Part shown: one piece after another, positions 38,088 through 49,082 of the stretch
Layout of the letters: each line of letters starts with the position of its first letter
Position numbering within the stretch: position 1 is the first letter of the stretch
Assembly: GCF_035818635.1 (NCBI RefSeq)
Contig: NZ_JAYLLH010000019.1
Span: 1-64,000, forward strand
From: Mesobacterium_A hydrothermale
Lineage (GTDB): Bacteria > Pseudomonadota > Alphaproteobacteria > Rhodobacterales > Rhodobacteraceae
Length of the DNA: 64,000 nt
Direction: 5' to 3'
Program-made: the position numbers and the translations under genes
Notes under the pieces: generated by a model
Told to the model about the DNA's origin: nothing
What the model saw: only the letters and a program-made list of their open reading frames with translations
Databases searched by the model: none

Positions 38088-38561
38088 GTGAAAATCCACC
38101 TGATAGCCGCCCTTGCCGGCAGCATCGCCCTTTCCGCCTGTGTTCCAGTGCCCGTTCCCGGCAGGGAAAAACCGGTGCAGGTGACGCCTGACACGACAAG
38201 CGCCGCGGGCCGGGCGATCAATGCCTTTCGCACCGCGAACGGGCTGAGCGCGCTGGGGCATTCGGATACGCTGCAACGCGTGGCACAGGCCCATGCCGAT
38301 GATATGGCAAGAACCGGTGTGTTATCGCACAAGGGCAGCGGGGGCAGCACGCCAGCGTCACGCGCGAAGGCTGCGGGCTATCGCTATTGCTCGATTGCCG
38401 AGAATATCGCCGAAGGGCCGCGGGATTTGGCGACGGCGATGAAACTTTGGGAAGAGTCCGGCCCGCATCGCGCCAATATGGTCAAGCCGGAACTGTCCGA
38501 TTTCGCGATCGCGCAAAGTGGGGTTTACTGGGTGATGGTGCTGGGACGACCGGGCTGCTAA
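38088..38561 (+). CDS. CAP-domain (SCP-like) lipoprotein
   Basis: The 157-residue protein has a lipoprotein signal with lipobox LSAC near residue 18. A CAP/SCP domain follows, recognised by INAFRTANGLSAL, ARTGVLSHKG, IAENIAEGP and HRANMVKPELSDFAIA. CAP proteins are extracytoplasmic; the bacterial roles are mostly unknown. The start is a GTG at 38088 with GAGGGGAG six bases upstream; the frame also allows 38058, touching the previous stop. A terminator follows. Confidence 0.85.
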   Translation: MKIHLIAALAGSIALSACVPVPVPGREKPVQVTPDTTSAAGRAINAFRTANGLSALGHSDTLQRVAQAHADDMARTGVLSHKGSGGSTPASRAKAAGYRYCSIAENIAEGPRDLATAMKLWEESGPHRANMVKPELSDFAIAQSGVYWVMVLGRPGC

Positions 38562-38590
38562 GCGCCCGCAGTCTGTGGTCCTGATCCGGG

Positions 38591-38620
38591 AGGGACGGCA
38601 TAACAGCCTGTCCCTTTTTC
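38591..38620 (+). terminator. Rho-independent terminator after the CAP lipoprotein gene
   Basis: AGGGAC-GGC and GCC-T-GTCCCT arms have an ATAACA loop and are followed by TTTTT. It lies about 30 bases after the stop. Confidence 0.88.
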
Positions 38621-38758
38621 CGTTCTGGCGCCGATGCGAAATGTGGGTCTGTGCGCCTTGGATGTGCCTGTACGAAAATACGCAGGCTGTACCTGAATTG
38701 AGTGAAATGTCTTGAGCGTTCGACTGATGCCCGTTTCCGAAGGGGCGTCAGTGATGAT

Positions 38759-38851
38759 TTATTCTGCGTAATCAGGCGCTTCGCTGTCGTTCCCGCCGAA
38801 AACTGCCAGGTCCAGAGCTGCAACTGTTGCCATGCCGATGAGGAAGATCAT
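38759..38851 (-). CDS. Small hydrophobic protein, 30 residues
   Basis: The reading frame encodes MIFLIGMATVAALDLAVF, then GGNDSEAPDYAE. A hydrophobic N-terminal half and an acidic tail suggest a one-helix membrane microprotein. Support comes from an AAGGA site nine bases before the ATG and a promoter-like TTGCCA-17-TATTCA just upstream (38886-38914). It is too short for most gene finders. I do not recognise a family. It lies in a 600-base gap between the CAP lipoprotein and guaD. Confidence 0.62.
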   Translation of the reverse strand: MIFLIGMATVAALDLAVFGGNDSEAPDYAE

Positions 38852-38885
38852 TGTGTGTATCCTTCTGTATTCGGCCCCCAGGAAC

Positions 38886-38914
38886 TGAATACGAAAAAGG
38901 CCGAATTGTGGCAA
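38886..38914 (-). promoter_or_regulatory. Candidate sigma-70 promoter for the 30-residue protein
   Basis: On the minus strand TTGCCA and TATTCA are separated by exactly 17 bases. The predicted start of transcription is about 28 bases before the small gene's ATG. Confidence 0.55.
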
Positions 38915-39116
38915 GCAAAAGTCGCGATTTCGACCTAATTTGCCTTGCTCGCCACAATTTTATATTAATTTCGAGATTAATGATGAAAATTCTCCAGAAT
39001 TGTTGACTCTAATTCGAGGTTTATGGGGAAATGCGGAGAAATAATAGATTCGAAATCTGACCCATATGGGGCAATTGGGGCGCGCTCTGCCTTAATTCAA
39101 AGATGGGAGCCAGATA
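38915..39116. other. AT-rich intergenic stretch with no gene seen
   Basis: About 200 bases between the small gene's promoter and the guaD terminator are clearly richer in A and T than the rest of the window (for example ACAATTTTATATTAATTTCG). Both strands lack a convincing start with a ribosome site. It may hold regulatory sites, an unrecognised RNA or remnant foreign DNA. Confidence 0.5.
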
Positions 39117-39153
39117 CAAAAAAGCCCCGACCACGAGCCGGGGCATCTTTTTT
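39117..39153 (-). terminator. Terminator after guaD
   Basis: On the minus strand GCCCCG and CGGGGC arms enclose GCTCGTGGT and are followed by TTTTTT. The plus side also has a T run, so it could work both ways. Confidence 0.9.
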
Positions 39154-39166
39154 GCCATGGAGTTGG

Positions 39167-40453
39167 TCAGGCCGTCGCGCGGCCCGCGATCCAGACCTCC
39201 GCAACCGCCCGGTCGTCGCCCATCATGATGGTCGGAAACACCGCTTCCCAGATGTCGTCGGCGCAGGCGCTGCGTTGTGCGATGGCCATTGTCGAAGACA
39301 GGTCGAGCGCGATCAGGTCCGCTTCCATCCCCGGCGCGATCCGGCCGATCTTGTCGTCCAGCCCCAGTGACGCAGCCGACCCGGCGGTCGCCAACCACAG
39401 CAATTGCGCCGCGTGCAGCGGCGTGCCACGCAACTGCCCGATCTCGTAAGCCGCGGCCATGGTGCGCAGCATCGAAAAGGAGGACCCGCCGCCGGTGTCG
39501 GTGGCCAGCCCGACACGCTGACCCGCGGTCATCAGCCCGGCCATGTCGAACAGGCCAGAGCCGATGAAGGTGTTGGACGTAGGGCAGTGCACCAGTGCCG
39601 CGCCGACCTCTTTCAGTCTGTCTTTTTCGCGCGGTTCCAGGTGGATGGCGTGGCCGTAAAGGCCGTTTGCCCCCAGCAGTCCGTGTTCTTCGTAGGTGTC
39701 AAGGTAATCGCGTGCCTCGGGGAACAGCGATTTGACCCAGGAGATTTCCTCGGTCTGTTCGCTCAGATGGGTCTGCATCAGGCAATCGGGGTGTTCGGCC
39801 CAAAGCGCGCCCAGTGCCGCCAACTGGTCGGGTGTCGATGTCGGCGAGAACCGGGGTGTGATGACGTAGGACAGCCGGTCAACCCCGTGCCAGCGGGTCA
39901 GCAGCGCCTTGCTGTCGTCATACGCCGATTGCGGCGTATCGCGCAGCTCTTCGGGTGCGTTGCGGTCCATGCATGTCTTGCCCGCCAGCATCCGTTGGCC
40001 GCTGTCCCGGGCCGCGGCAAAGAACGCGTCGACGCTTTCAGGGTGGATGGTGCAATAGCTGCACACCGTCGTCGTGCCATGCGCCCGGGTGAGCGCCAGG
40101 TAACTGTCGGCGACGGCACGGGCATATGCGGGATCGGAAAAGCGCATCTCCTCTGGGAAGGTATAGCTGTTCAGCCAGTCGATCAGCCGCTTGCCCCAAC
40201 TGGCGATCATCCGCGTCTGGGGATAGTGCACATGCGCGTCGATGAACCCCGGCAGGATCAGGTGGCGGCCCATATCCTGCACCGTGGCTTGCGGGTAGTG
40301 CGGCAAAAGCGAGTCGGCCGGGCCGGTGGCCACGATCACCCCGTCTTCGACAATCACCGCGCCACGAGGCTCGACATGGGCGGCGGACACCGGGTCTTCT
40401 TCAAAGGGCTGGGCCCGATAGGTCAGCACCTGTCCCAAGATGGCTGTGGTCAT
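39167..40453 (-). CDS. guaD: Guanine deaminase
   Basis: GuaD hydrolyses guanine to xanthine and ammonia. The 428-residue amidohydrolase has the metal motif PGFIDAHVHYPQ, the enzyme-specific LNSYTFPEE, a QTHLSEQ histidine, YGHAIHLEP and ATDTGGGSSFS. Length and motifs match. The start at 40453 (MTTAILG) is taken from the family N-terminus. It is on the opposite strand from the 8-oxoguanine-deaminase-like gene, with the CAP lipoprotein and a small gene between. Terminator at 39117. Confidence 0.94.
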   Translation of the reverse strand: MTTAILGQVLTYRAQPFEEDPVSAAHVEPRGAVIVEDGVIVATGPADSLLPHYPQATVQDMGRHLILPGFIDAHVHYPQTRMIASWGKRLIDWLNSYTFPEEMRFSDPAYARAVADSYLALTRAHGTTTVCSYCTIHPESVDAFFAAARDSGQRMLAGKTCMDRNAPEELRDTPQSAYDDSKALLTRWHGVDRLSYVITPRFSPTSTPDQLAALGALWAEHPDCLMQTHLSEQTEEISWVKSLFPEARDYLDTYEEHGLLGANGLYGHAIHLEPREKDRLKEVGAALVHCPTSNTFIGSGLFDMAGLMTAGQRVGLATDTGGGSSFSMLRTMAAAYEIGQLRGTPLHAAQLLWLATAGSAASLGLDDKIGRIAPGMEADLIALDLSSTMAIAQRSACADDIWEAVFPTIMMGDDRAVAEVWIAGRATA

Positions 40454-40579
40454 GACTGCTCCTGTTGTGCGCAGGTGAACCTAGGCGGCACCGGTTCAAA
40501 GGTAAATTCAGATCCGCCCTATTGCTTTCTTGATCCATTCAATAGAGTTGCTTGGAAAAGTGAAGAAAAAGGGGGCGCC

Positions 40580-41977
40580 ATGACCGACGAACCCGCCGAA
40601 CTCGTGGAAGAGCGCGAGGAAGAGGCAGATGACAGCTATGCCCTGCCGCGCAAGGCTGTCGCGCAGATTCTGTATGCCGTCGATACAAACGACCGCGATC
40701 AGCTGATCGAGCTGATGGAGCCGCTGCACGCGGCCGACATCGCCGACATGCTGGAACAGATCAACGCCTTCGACCGGATGCGGCTGATCAAGCTGTACGA
40801 CCGGGAATTCGACGGCGAGATCCTGTCGGAACTCGACGAAGCGATCCGCGAAGAGGTCATCGGCATCCTGCGACCCGAGGTCCTGGCCGAAGCGGTCCGG
40901 GAAATGGACAGCGATGACGTTGTCGACCTACTGGAAGATCTGGAAGAGGAACAGCAGGAAGCGATCCTTGAGGTCCTGGAAGACGCCGACCGGGTGGCTG
41001 TCGAGCAGTCGCTGACCTATCCGGAATACTCTGCCGGGCGCCTGATGCAGCGCGAAGTGGTGATGGCGCCCGAACATTGGAACGTGGGCGAGGCAATCGA
41101 TTATCTTCGGAATACCGAGGACCTGCCCGAGCAGTTCTATCATGTGATCCTTGTCGACCCGAAACTGCGCCCGGTCGCGAACGTCACGTTGGGGCGGTTG
41201 ATGTCGTCACGGCGCGAGGTGCTGCTTGGTTCGATCGCCGAGGATACGTTTCACATCATCCCGGTGACCCGGCCAGAGTCCGAGGTCGCCTATGCGTTCA
41301 ACCAGTATCACCTGATCTCGGCCCCGGTGGTGGATGAAAATGACCGGCTTGTGGGGGTGATCACCATCGACGACGCCATGGCGGTGCTGGACGACGAACA
41401 TGAGGAAGACATCCTGCGCCTCGCCGGTGTGGGTGAGGAAAGCCGTCTGTCGGACAGCATTCTTGAAACAACCAAGCTGCGTTTCCCCTGGCTGGCGGTG
41501 AATCTTTTGACGGCCGTGTTGGCGTCGCTTGTGATCGCGCAGTTCGAAGCGGCGATTACGCAGGTGGTGGCCTTGGCGGTGCTGATGCCCATCGTGGCAT
41601 CCATGGGCGGCAATGCCGGTACCCAATCGCTGACCGTCGCGGTGCGTGCGCTGGCCACGAAGGACCTGACCGGGTCCAACGTCTGGCGGGTGATCCGACG
41701 CGAGGCGTTCGTGGGGTTGGTCAATGGCGTTGCATTTGCGGTCATCATGGCGTTGGTCGGATTCTTCTGGTTCGGCTCGCCGCAACTGGGCGCGGTGATT
41801 GCGGCGGCGATGATCATCAACCTTGTGGTTGCGGGGCTTGCCGGCATCATGATCCCGGTCATCCTGGAAAAGGCAGGGGTCGACCCGGCACTGGCCTCTG
41901 GCGCCTTCGTGACGACGGTCACGGATGTGGTCGGGTTCTTTGCATTCCTGGGGCTGGCCGTGGTGGTGCTGCTATGA
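40580..41977 (+). CDS. mgtE: Magnesium transporter MgtE
   Basis: The 465-residue protein has the MgtE plan: an N-terminal helical superhelix (about 30-140, with HAADIADMLEQ), a pair of CBS domains (about 145-270, SAPVVDENDRLVGVITIDD) and five membrane helices in the last ~170 residues. The membrane part includes PIVASMGGNAGTQSLT, the ion-path signature. AAGGGGG precedes the ATG at 40580. The stop overlaps the next start by four bases (ATGA). Confidence 0.96.
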   Translation: MTDEPAELVEEREEEADDSYALPRKAVAQILYAVDTNDRDQLIELMEPLHAADIADMLEQINAFDRMRLIKLYDREFDGEILSELDEAIREEVIGILRPEVLAEAVREMDSDDVVDLLEDLEEEQQEAILEVLEDADRVAVEQSLTYPEYSAGRLMQREVVMAPEHWNVGEAIDYLRNTEDLPEQFYHVILVDPKLRPVANVTLGRLMSSRREVLLGSIAEDTFHIIPVTRPESEVAYAFNQYHLISAPVVDENDRLVGVITIDDAMAVLDDEHEEDILRLAGVGEESRLSDSILETTKLRFPWLAVNLLTAVLASLVIAQFEAAITQVVALAVLMPIVASMGGNAGTQSLTVAVRALATKDLTGSNVWRVIRREAFVGLVNGVAFAVIMALVGFFWFGSPQLGAVIAAAMIINLVVAGLAGIMIPVILEKAGVDPALASGAFVTTVTDVVGFFAFLGLAVVVLL

Positions 41978-42528
41978 CACTGGAGGAGGTCAAGAAGGCC
42001 GCGCGCAAGGCGGCCTTTGCCCGCCGCAAGGCGGCCCATGCCGCTGATCCCGGCACCGGGGCAGGGGTTCTGTCCAGTTTGCTGGCGGGCTATCGCGGCG
42101 TGCCGCTGTCGGGTTACATGCCGATCCGGTCCGAGATCGATCCGCTGCCCGCAATGGCAGAAGCCGCCGCCCATGGCCCGGTCGGTATCCCGGTGATCGA
42201 CGGGGCCGGACTGCCGTTGCGCTTTGCCCGGTGGGAACCGGACATGCCACTGGTCGACGGACCGTTTGGCGCGCGCATCCCCGAGGTGCCAGAGTTTTTC
42301 GACCCGGAAATCCTGATCGTGCCATTGGTGGCGTTTTCCCGGACGGGCGGGCGGTTGGGCTATGGCGGTGGGTTCTATGACCGGACGCTGGAACGGCTAC
42401 GGGCGAAACGCCCGACGCTGGCCGTGGGCTTTGCCTATGCCGCACAGGAAGACGCGGACATCTCGCTGGAGCCGACTGACCAGCCGCTCGATATGATCGT
42501 GACCGAATCAGAGGTGCTGACCCCCTGA
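41974..42528 (+). CDS. 5-Formyltetrahydrofolate cyclo-ligase
   Basis: The enzyme converts 5-formyl-THF to methenyl-THF with ATP, recycling a folate storage form. The 184-residue protein shows the N-terminal basic region, MPIRSEIDPLP and the hallmark GGRLGYGGGFYDRTL near the C-terminus. It overlaps mgtE by four bases, so the two are translationally coupled. The ccmC gene follows after about 77 bases. Length is typical. Confidence 0.92.
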   Translation: MTLEEVKKAARKAAFARRKAAHAADPGTGAGVLSSLLAGYRGVPLSGYMPIRSEIDPLPAMAEAAAHGPVGIPVIDGAGLPLRFARWEPDMPLVDGPFGARIPEVPEFFDPEILIVPLVAFSRTGGRLGYGGGFYDRTLERLRAKRPTLAVGFAYAAQEDADISLEPTDQPLDMIVTESEVLTP

Positions 42529-42605
42529 CGGGGTGTGGCATTTGGCGGGGGGCACGGACGGAAATTTGAATTGCAGTGGCCCGCAATCACGGCTACCTGA
42601 GGCCC

Positions 42606-43334
42606 ATGTCGATCTGGGAATATGCAAATCCGGTCAAGTTCATCCGCACGGCGGATCGCCTGCTGCCTTGGGTCTCCGGGCTGGCAGTGATCACGCTTGC
42701 CGTGGGCCTGATCTGGGGATTTTTCTTTACGCCGGAAGATTACCGTCAAGGCTCGACGGTCAAGATCTTCTACATTCACGTCCCCGCCGCGATGATGGCG
42801 ATCAACATCTGGGTCATGATGCTGGTGGCATCGCTGATCTGGATCGTGCGTCGGCACCATGTTAGCGCGCTGGCCGCCCGCGCCGCTGCACCGATTGGTG
42901 CGGTGATGACGCTGATCGCGCTGGCCACTGGTGCGATCTGGGGGCAACCGATGTGGGGCACATGGTGGGCCTGGGATCCGCGGCTGACCAGCTTTCTGAT
43001 CCTCTTCCTGTTCTACCTTGGGTACATGGCGCTGTGGTCGGCCATTGAAAACGATGACACGGCCGCCGATCTGACTTCGATCCTGTGTCTTGTCGGCTCG
43101 GTCTTTGCGCTGCTCAGCCGCTATGCGGTGCTGTTCTGGAATCAGGGGCTGCACCAAGGGGCGTCTTTGTCGATTGACAAGGAAGAGAACGTTGCCGACG
43201 TGTTCTGGTACCCGGCTTTGGTCAGCATCGCGGGTTTCATGCTGTTGTTCATCGCACTGGTGCTGCTGCGCACCCAGACAGAAATTCGCGCCCGGCGAAC
43301 CCGCGCGCTTCTGGCCCGGGAGCGCCAGGCATGA
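42606..43334 (+). CDS. ccmC: Heme exporter CcmC
   Basis: CcmC moves heme to CcmE for cytochrome c maturation in the inner membrane. The 242-residue protein has six helices and the tryptophan-rich heme signature WGTWWAWDPRLT, with flanking histidines such as FYIHVP. GAGG lies upstream of the ATG at 42606; the frame is open ten more codons. Its stop overlaps ccmD by four bases (ATGA). ccmA and ccmB are not upstream here; a folate gene takes that place. Confidence 0.95.
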   Translation: MSIWEYANPVKFIRTADRLLPWVSGLAVITLAVGLIWGFFFTPEDYRQGSTVKIFYIHVPAAMMAINIWVMMLVASLIWIVRRHHVSALAARAAAPIGAVMTLIALATGAIWGQPMWGTWWAWDPRLTSFLILFLFYLGYMALWSAIENDDTAADLTSILCLVGSVFALLSRYAVLFWNQGLHQGASLSIDKEENVADVFWYPALVSIAGFMLLFIALVLLRTQTEIRARRTRALLARERQA

Positions 43335-43489
43335 TGCCGGAACTTGGAAAATACGCTGTCTACGTGTTGTCATCCTATGCGGTGACGCTGGTGCTGATGA
43401 TCGGTTTGGTCGTGCTGAGCATCGCCCGGTCGCGCCGCGTGCGCGCAGAGTTGGACAAGGTCGAGAAAAGGATCAAGGGCAATGGCTAA
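43331..43489 (+). CDS. ccmD: Heme exporter CcmD
   Basis: The 52-residue protein begins MMPELGKYAVYVLSSYAVT, has one membrane helix (about 13-31) and a basic C-terminal tail (SRRVRAELDKVEKR), the standard CcmD form. CcmD stabilises the CcmABCD complex. It overlaps ccmC by four bases and ccmG by eight. Either of two adjacent ATGs (43331 or 43334) could start it. Confidence 0.9.
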   Translation: MMPELGKYAVYVLSSYAVTLVLMIGLVVLSIARSRRVRAELDKVEKRIKGNG

Positions 43490-44027
43490 GATTTCGCCCC
43501 TGATGATCGTGCCGCCCCTGCTTTTCGCGGCGTTCGCCGGAATGGCGTGGTGGGGCATGAAGGAAAACACCGGCAGCCGCGAACTGCCGTCGACCCGCAT
43601 CGGCCAACCCGCGCCGACCGTCAGTGCCGGGCCGCTTGGCTCTTATCCGCAGGTCACGCAGGACACGCTGACCACGGGTGAAGTGACGCTGGTCAATTTC
43701 TGGGCTACCTGGTGCCCGCCCTGTCGCGCCGAACACCCCAAGCTGCTGGAAATGCAGACGCAAGGGCTGCGCATCGTGGGGATCAACGTCAAGGACAGCG
43801 AAAGCGCCGCGCGCGGCTATCTTGATGAAGAGGGCAATCCGTTCATGGCGTTGGGGTTTGACCCGCAGGGGCGCATGGCGATTGACTGGGGCGTGACCGG
43901 GCAGCCGGAAACGTTCATCATCAGCGGCGATGGCACCGTGCTGTTCCGGTTCTCTGGTCCGCTGGTCGGAAGCGATTACGAACAGCGGTTCTTGCCGCAG
44001 TTGCAAAAGGCCCTGGGCGCAAGCTGA
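43482..44027 (+). CDS. ccmG: Thiol:disulfide interchange protein CcmG/DsbE
   Basis: CcmG reduces apocytochrome c cysteines before heme attachment. The 181-residue protein has an N-terminal membrane anchor (about 7-25) and a periplasmic thioredoxin fold with the active site WCPPC in VNFWATWCPPCRAEHPKLL. The cis-proline loop fits GVTGQPETFII. It overlaps ccmD by eight bases, so ccmC-ccmD-ccmG form one operon, closed by a terminator at 44058. Confidence 0.95.
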   Translation: MAKISPLMIVPPLLFAAFAGMAWWGMKENTGSRELPSTRIGQPAPTVSAGPLGSYPQVTQDTLTTGEVTLVNFWATWCPPCRAEHPKLLEMQTQGLRIVGINVKDSESAARGYLDEEGNPFMALGFDPQGRMAIDWGVTGQPETFIISGDGTVLFRFSGPLVGSDYEQRFLPQLQKALGAS

Positions 44028-44057
44028 TCCAGCCCGCCCGGTCCTGTCGGAAAAACG

Positions 44058-44094
44058 AAAAACGCGCCACCCAAACGGGAGGCGCGTTTTTTTT
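44058..44094. terminator. Bidirectional terminator between ccmG and a small minus-strand gene
   Basis: ACGCGCC and GGCGCGT arms are flanked by A runs on the left and eight Ts on the right. It sits between ccmG and the 34-residue gene and fits both directions. Confidence 0.92.
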
Positions 44095-44113
44095 GTTCAT
44101 CTATTCAAGCGTC

Positions 44114-44218
44114 TTAGCGCATGTGGTGCAGCGCCGCGGTGTCAAAAGTTCCGACAAATCCGCTTGCGACTGCCAGCACCAGAAGGGCGCCTGCCTGAAC
44201 AATTGACAGGGTTTTCAT
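44114..44218 (-). CDS. Small hydrophobic protein, 34 residues
   Basis: The frame encodes MKTLSIVQAGALLVLAVASG, then FVGTFDTAALHHMR. One hydrophobic helix suggests a membrane microprotein or a short secreted peptide. GAGG lies eight bases before the ATG, and the bidirectional terminator lies 20 bases after the stop. I do not recognise a family. It occupies part of the 420-base gap between ccmG and acnA. Confidence 0.6.
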   Translation of the reverse strand: MKTLSIVQAGALLVLAVASGFVGTFDTAALHHMR

Positions 44219-44359
44219 TGCGAATGCCTCTAGGTTCCGTTCCTGAGACCGAGATGTATGCTGCGGTGCAAAAAGAAAAGGGACGACTGAGGGGGTGCGA
44301 CCAAATGGGTCAGCCCTGTTTACTTAACTGTTGAAAAATCCGGCGGCACGCTCTTGCCG

Positions 44360-44382
44360 GGCCCGTGCCGTGTGCACGGGCC
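44360..44382. other. Hairpin downstream of the acnA terminator
   Basis: GGCCCGTGC and GCACGGGCC form a nine-base perfect stem with a CGTGT loop. There is no U run. It may be an extra 3' stabiliser or part of the leader of the small gene. Confidence 0.5.
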
Positions 44383-44387
44383 GAAAC

Positions 44388-44420
44388 GAAAACGCCGGCC
44401 CGTGAGCGGGGCCGGCGTTT
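44388..44420 (-). terminator. Terminator after acnA
   Basis: AAACGCCGGCCC and GGGCCGGCGTTT form a 12-base stem followed by TTTT on the minus strand, 28 bases after the acnA stop. Confidence 0.92.
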
Positions 44421-44448
44421 CTGGTTTGAAGCCCAGGCGGATCCTGGA

Positions 44449-47136
<2,688 letters not shown>

Positions 47137-47353
47137 GGCTGGGCTCCCAGGTTGCAGGTCGATGTTTGACTGCTTACTGCCCTAAGGGACCACTCTGATC
47201 AAGAGGGCTCGCGCAGTTTTTGTATACTATCGCACACAAAGTCGCAGCGCACGCGCAGCAAACACTCTTGCTGGCTCTCGCAAAACCTTGATTGGTTATT
47301 TCAGAGACGTTTCAGTATCCCATGCAAGGGGACCACAACTGAACAGGATGGAT

Positions 47354-48049
47354 ATGCGGCAGCTGCTGAAATGTTGTGCGGTGATTTCGCTGGTACTGGC
47401 TGGCTCTGCTCAGGCGGACTCGGATCCGGTGGTGGTCGAACTCTTTACGTCGCAAGGGTGTTCGTCCTGTCCGCCGGCGGATCAGTTGCTGATGGAACTC
47501 GGCGACCGCGACGATGTGATTCCGCTGGCGCTGCATATCGACTATTGGGACTATATCGGCTGGAAGGACATCTTCGCCCAACCGATCTTTACCAAGCGGC
47601 AAAAGGCCTATGCCCGCTCGGCGGGACGGACGATGATCTATACTCCGCAGATGATCGTCGGTGGCGAAGAAGACATCGTCGGCAATCGCCCGATGGAACT
47701 GGCCGACCTGATCGCCAAGCACAAGGCCAACCCGTCGCCCGTGGGGCTGACGATCACGCGGCAGGGTGATGATCTGCACATTGTTGCCAACGCGAAGCAG
47801 CCGTTGGGGCCGGTGGACATTCACCTTGTCCGGTATGATCCGCAGCAAACCGTGACGATTAATCGCGGCGAAAACAGCGGTTTGACGACGACCTACACCA
47901 ATATCGTGACCGACTGGCAGCGGCTTGAGCCGTGGGACGGGCAGGGCACGCTGGACCGTGTCGCCCAGATCAGCGGCGACGCGCCGGTGGTGGTGCTGGT
48001 CCAGAAGGCGTCTTACGGGTCCATCCTGGCCGCCGCGCGCCTGCGCTGA
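47354..48049 (+). CDS. DUF1223 secreted protein
   Basis: The protein of about 231 residues has a signal peptide (MRQLLKCCAVISLVLAGSAQA). The thioredoxin-like DUF1223 signature VELFTSQGCSSCPPAD follows, with CSSC as a likely redox pair. Proteins of this family are thought to be periplasmic oxidoreductases; the role is unproven. The start is uncertain: ATG 47348 and 47354 are both possible, and AGGA sits suitably for the latter. Its 3' end overlaps the convergent acyltransferase gene by 37 bases. Confidence 0.88.
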   Translation: MRQLLKCCAVISLVLAGSAQADSDPVVVELFTSQGCSSCPPADQLLMELGDRDDVIPLALHIDYWDYIGWKDIFAQPIFTKRQKAYARSAGRTMIYTPQMIVGGEEDIVGNRPMELADLIAKHKANPSPVGLTITRQGDDLHIVANAKQPLGPVDIHLVRYDPQQTVTINRGENSGLTTTYTNIVTDWQRLEPWDGQGTLDRVAQISGDAPVVVLVQKASYGSILAAARLR

Positions 48050-48936
48050 CGCGCGGGTTTCCAACGGCGGTGAATCCAGAACCATTGTGCCGGGTCGGCG
48101 GTGATCCGTGCCTCGAGCCGGCGCGTGGCTTCCGTCATCATCTCGACGGGGTCGCCATGGGGCACAGGGGCCTCGAACACGGCTTCGAAGCTGACACCAT
48201 CGGGCTGGCGAATGCCAAAGAACGGTACCAGCAACGCGCCGGTTTTCACCGCGATCTCGGCGGCAGAGGTCAGGGTCGGCGCCGGTTGGCCCATGAAGGG
48301 GATCGGGACGCCCGCGCTGTCGTAAATGTCGAACAGCAAGACACCCATGCCGCCGTCGCGGATGTGCTTGATCAGCCCCATCGTTCCGCGCCGCCCCTGT
48401 TCGAAAACCGGGCCGGACAGCGCGTGCATGTTCTGTGCATAATGGGCGTTGAAGAACGGGTTCGACATCGGCCGGTAAAGCCCGCCGATCTGGTAACCGC
48501 GCGCCACAAGCGCCGCGCGCGGTGCTTCGAAATTGCCGTAGTGCCCGGTGACGAACAGAACCGGACGGCCTTCGGCGCGGGCTTTTTCGATCTCGGGCAG
48601 GCCCGGACCGCTGACCCTGGCACCGGCCATGCGGTCGCGCAGGCCCAGAACATCGTAGTTCTCGATCATTGTGCGCCCGGCGTTGTCGGCCACGGCATCG
48701 GCGATCCGGCGGCGGTCGACTGTCGGCATGTCGGGCCAGACATGGGTCAGGTTCGCCTCGGCCCGTGCGCGATACCCTACCAGCGGCGACAGCACCCGCG
48801 CCACCAACCGCCCCATCAGCCATAGCCGCAGCCGCAGAGGCAGGCGCAACAGCAGCCAGATCAGCCCGCGCAGCACCGCGTCGGTCAGGCGGTCGGACAG
48901 GCTGCCGGTGACGGGGGCGGAGGATGGAGCGGACAA
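48013..48936 (-). CDS. Lipid A lauroyl/myristoyl acyltransferase (LpxL-like)
   Basis: The enzyme adds secondary acyl chains to lipid A at the inner membrane. The protein of about 307 residues has an N-terminal hydrophobic helix (about 20-45) and the catalytic HX4E motif in VTGHYGNFEAP. Later motifs include GLYRPMSNPFFNAH and the C-terminal QWFWIHRRWKP. The start is uncertain: a TTG at 48936 has GAGG just upstream, while a GTG at 48984 lacks a site. The 3' end overlaps the DUF1223 gene. Confidence 0.88.
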   Translation of the reverse strand: MSAPSSAPVTGSLSDRLTDAVLRGLIWLLLRLPLRLRLWLMGRLVARVLSPLVGYRARAEANLTHVWPDMPTVDRRRIADAVADNAGRTMIENYDVLGLRDRMAGARVSGPGLPEIEKARAEGRPVLFVTGHYGNFEAPRAALVARGYQIGGLYRPMSNPFFNAHYAQNMHALSGPVFEQGRRGTMGLIKHIRDGGMGVLLFDIYDSAGVPIPFMGQPAPTLTSAAEIAVKTGALLVPFFGIRQPDGVSFEAVFEAPVPHGDPVEMMTEATRRLEARITADPAQWFWIHRRWKPARQRRRAAARMDP

Positions 48937-49082
48937 AGGGGCCTCGGGTCTTGGGTCGGGACCACCAGATAGGCCCTTGGCCACTGCGTGACAAGCGTCG
49001 CGTCCGTGCCTGATGGCCCAGAACCGATTGCGGTCAGTCCCGGGCAGGCCTCGGGCAGTCTTCGGCCAGACCCGCGCTTGCC

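Noticed and set aside
38702..38938. A 78-codon plus-strand frame in the 38.6-39.1 kb gap
   Set aside because: It is antisense to the better supported 30-residue gene and has no ribosome site.
39404..40579. Long plus-strand extension upstream of mgtE
   Set aside because: It is antisense to guaD in a matching frame; MgtE family start and ribosome site fix 40580.
47220..47230. TATACT between acnA and the DUF1223 gene as a promoter
   Set aside because: No fitting -35 element on either strand at normal spacing.
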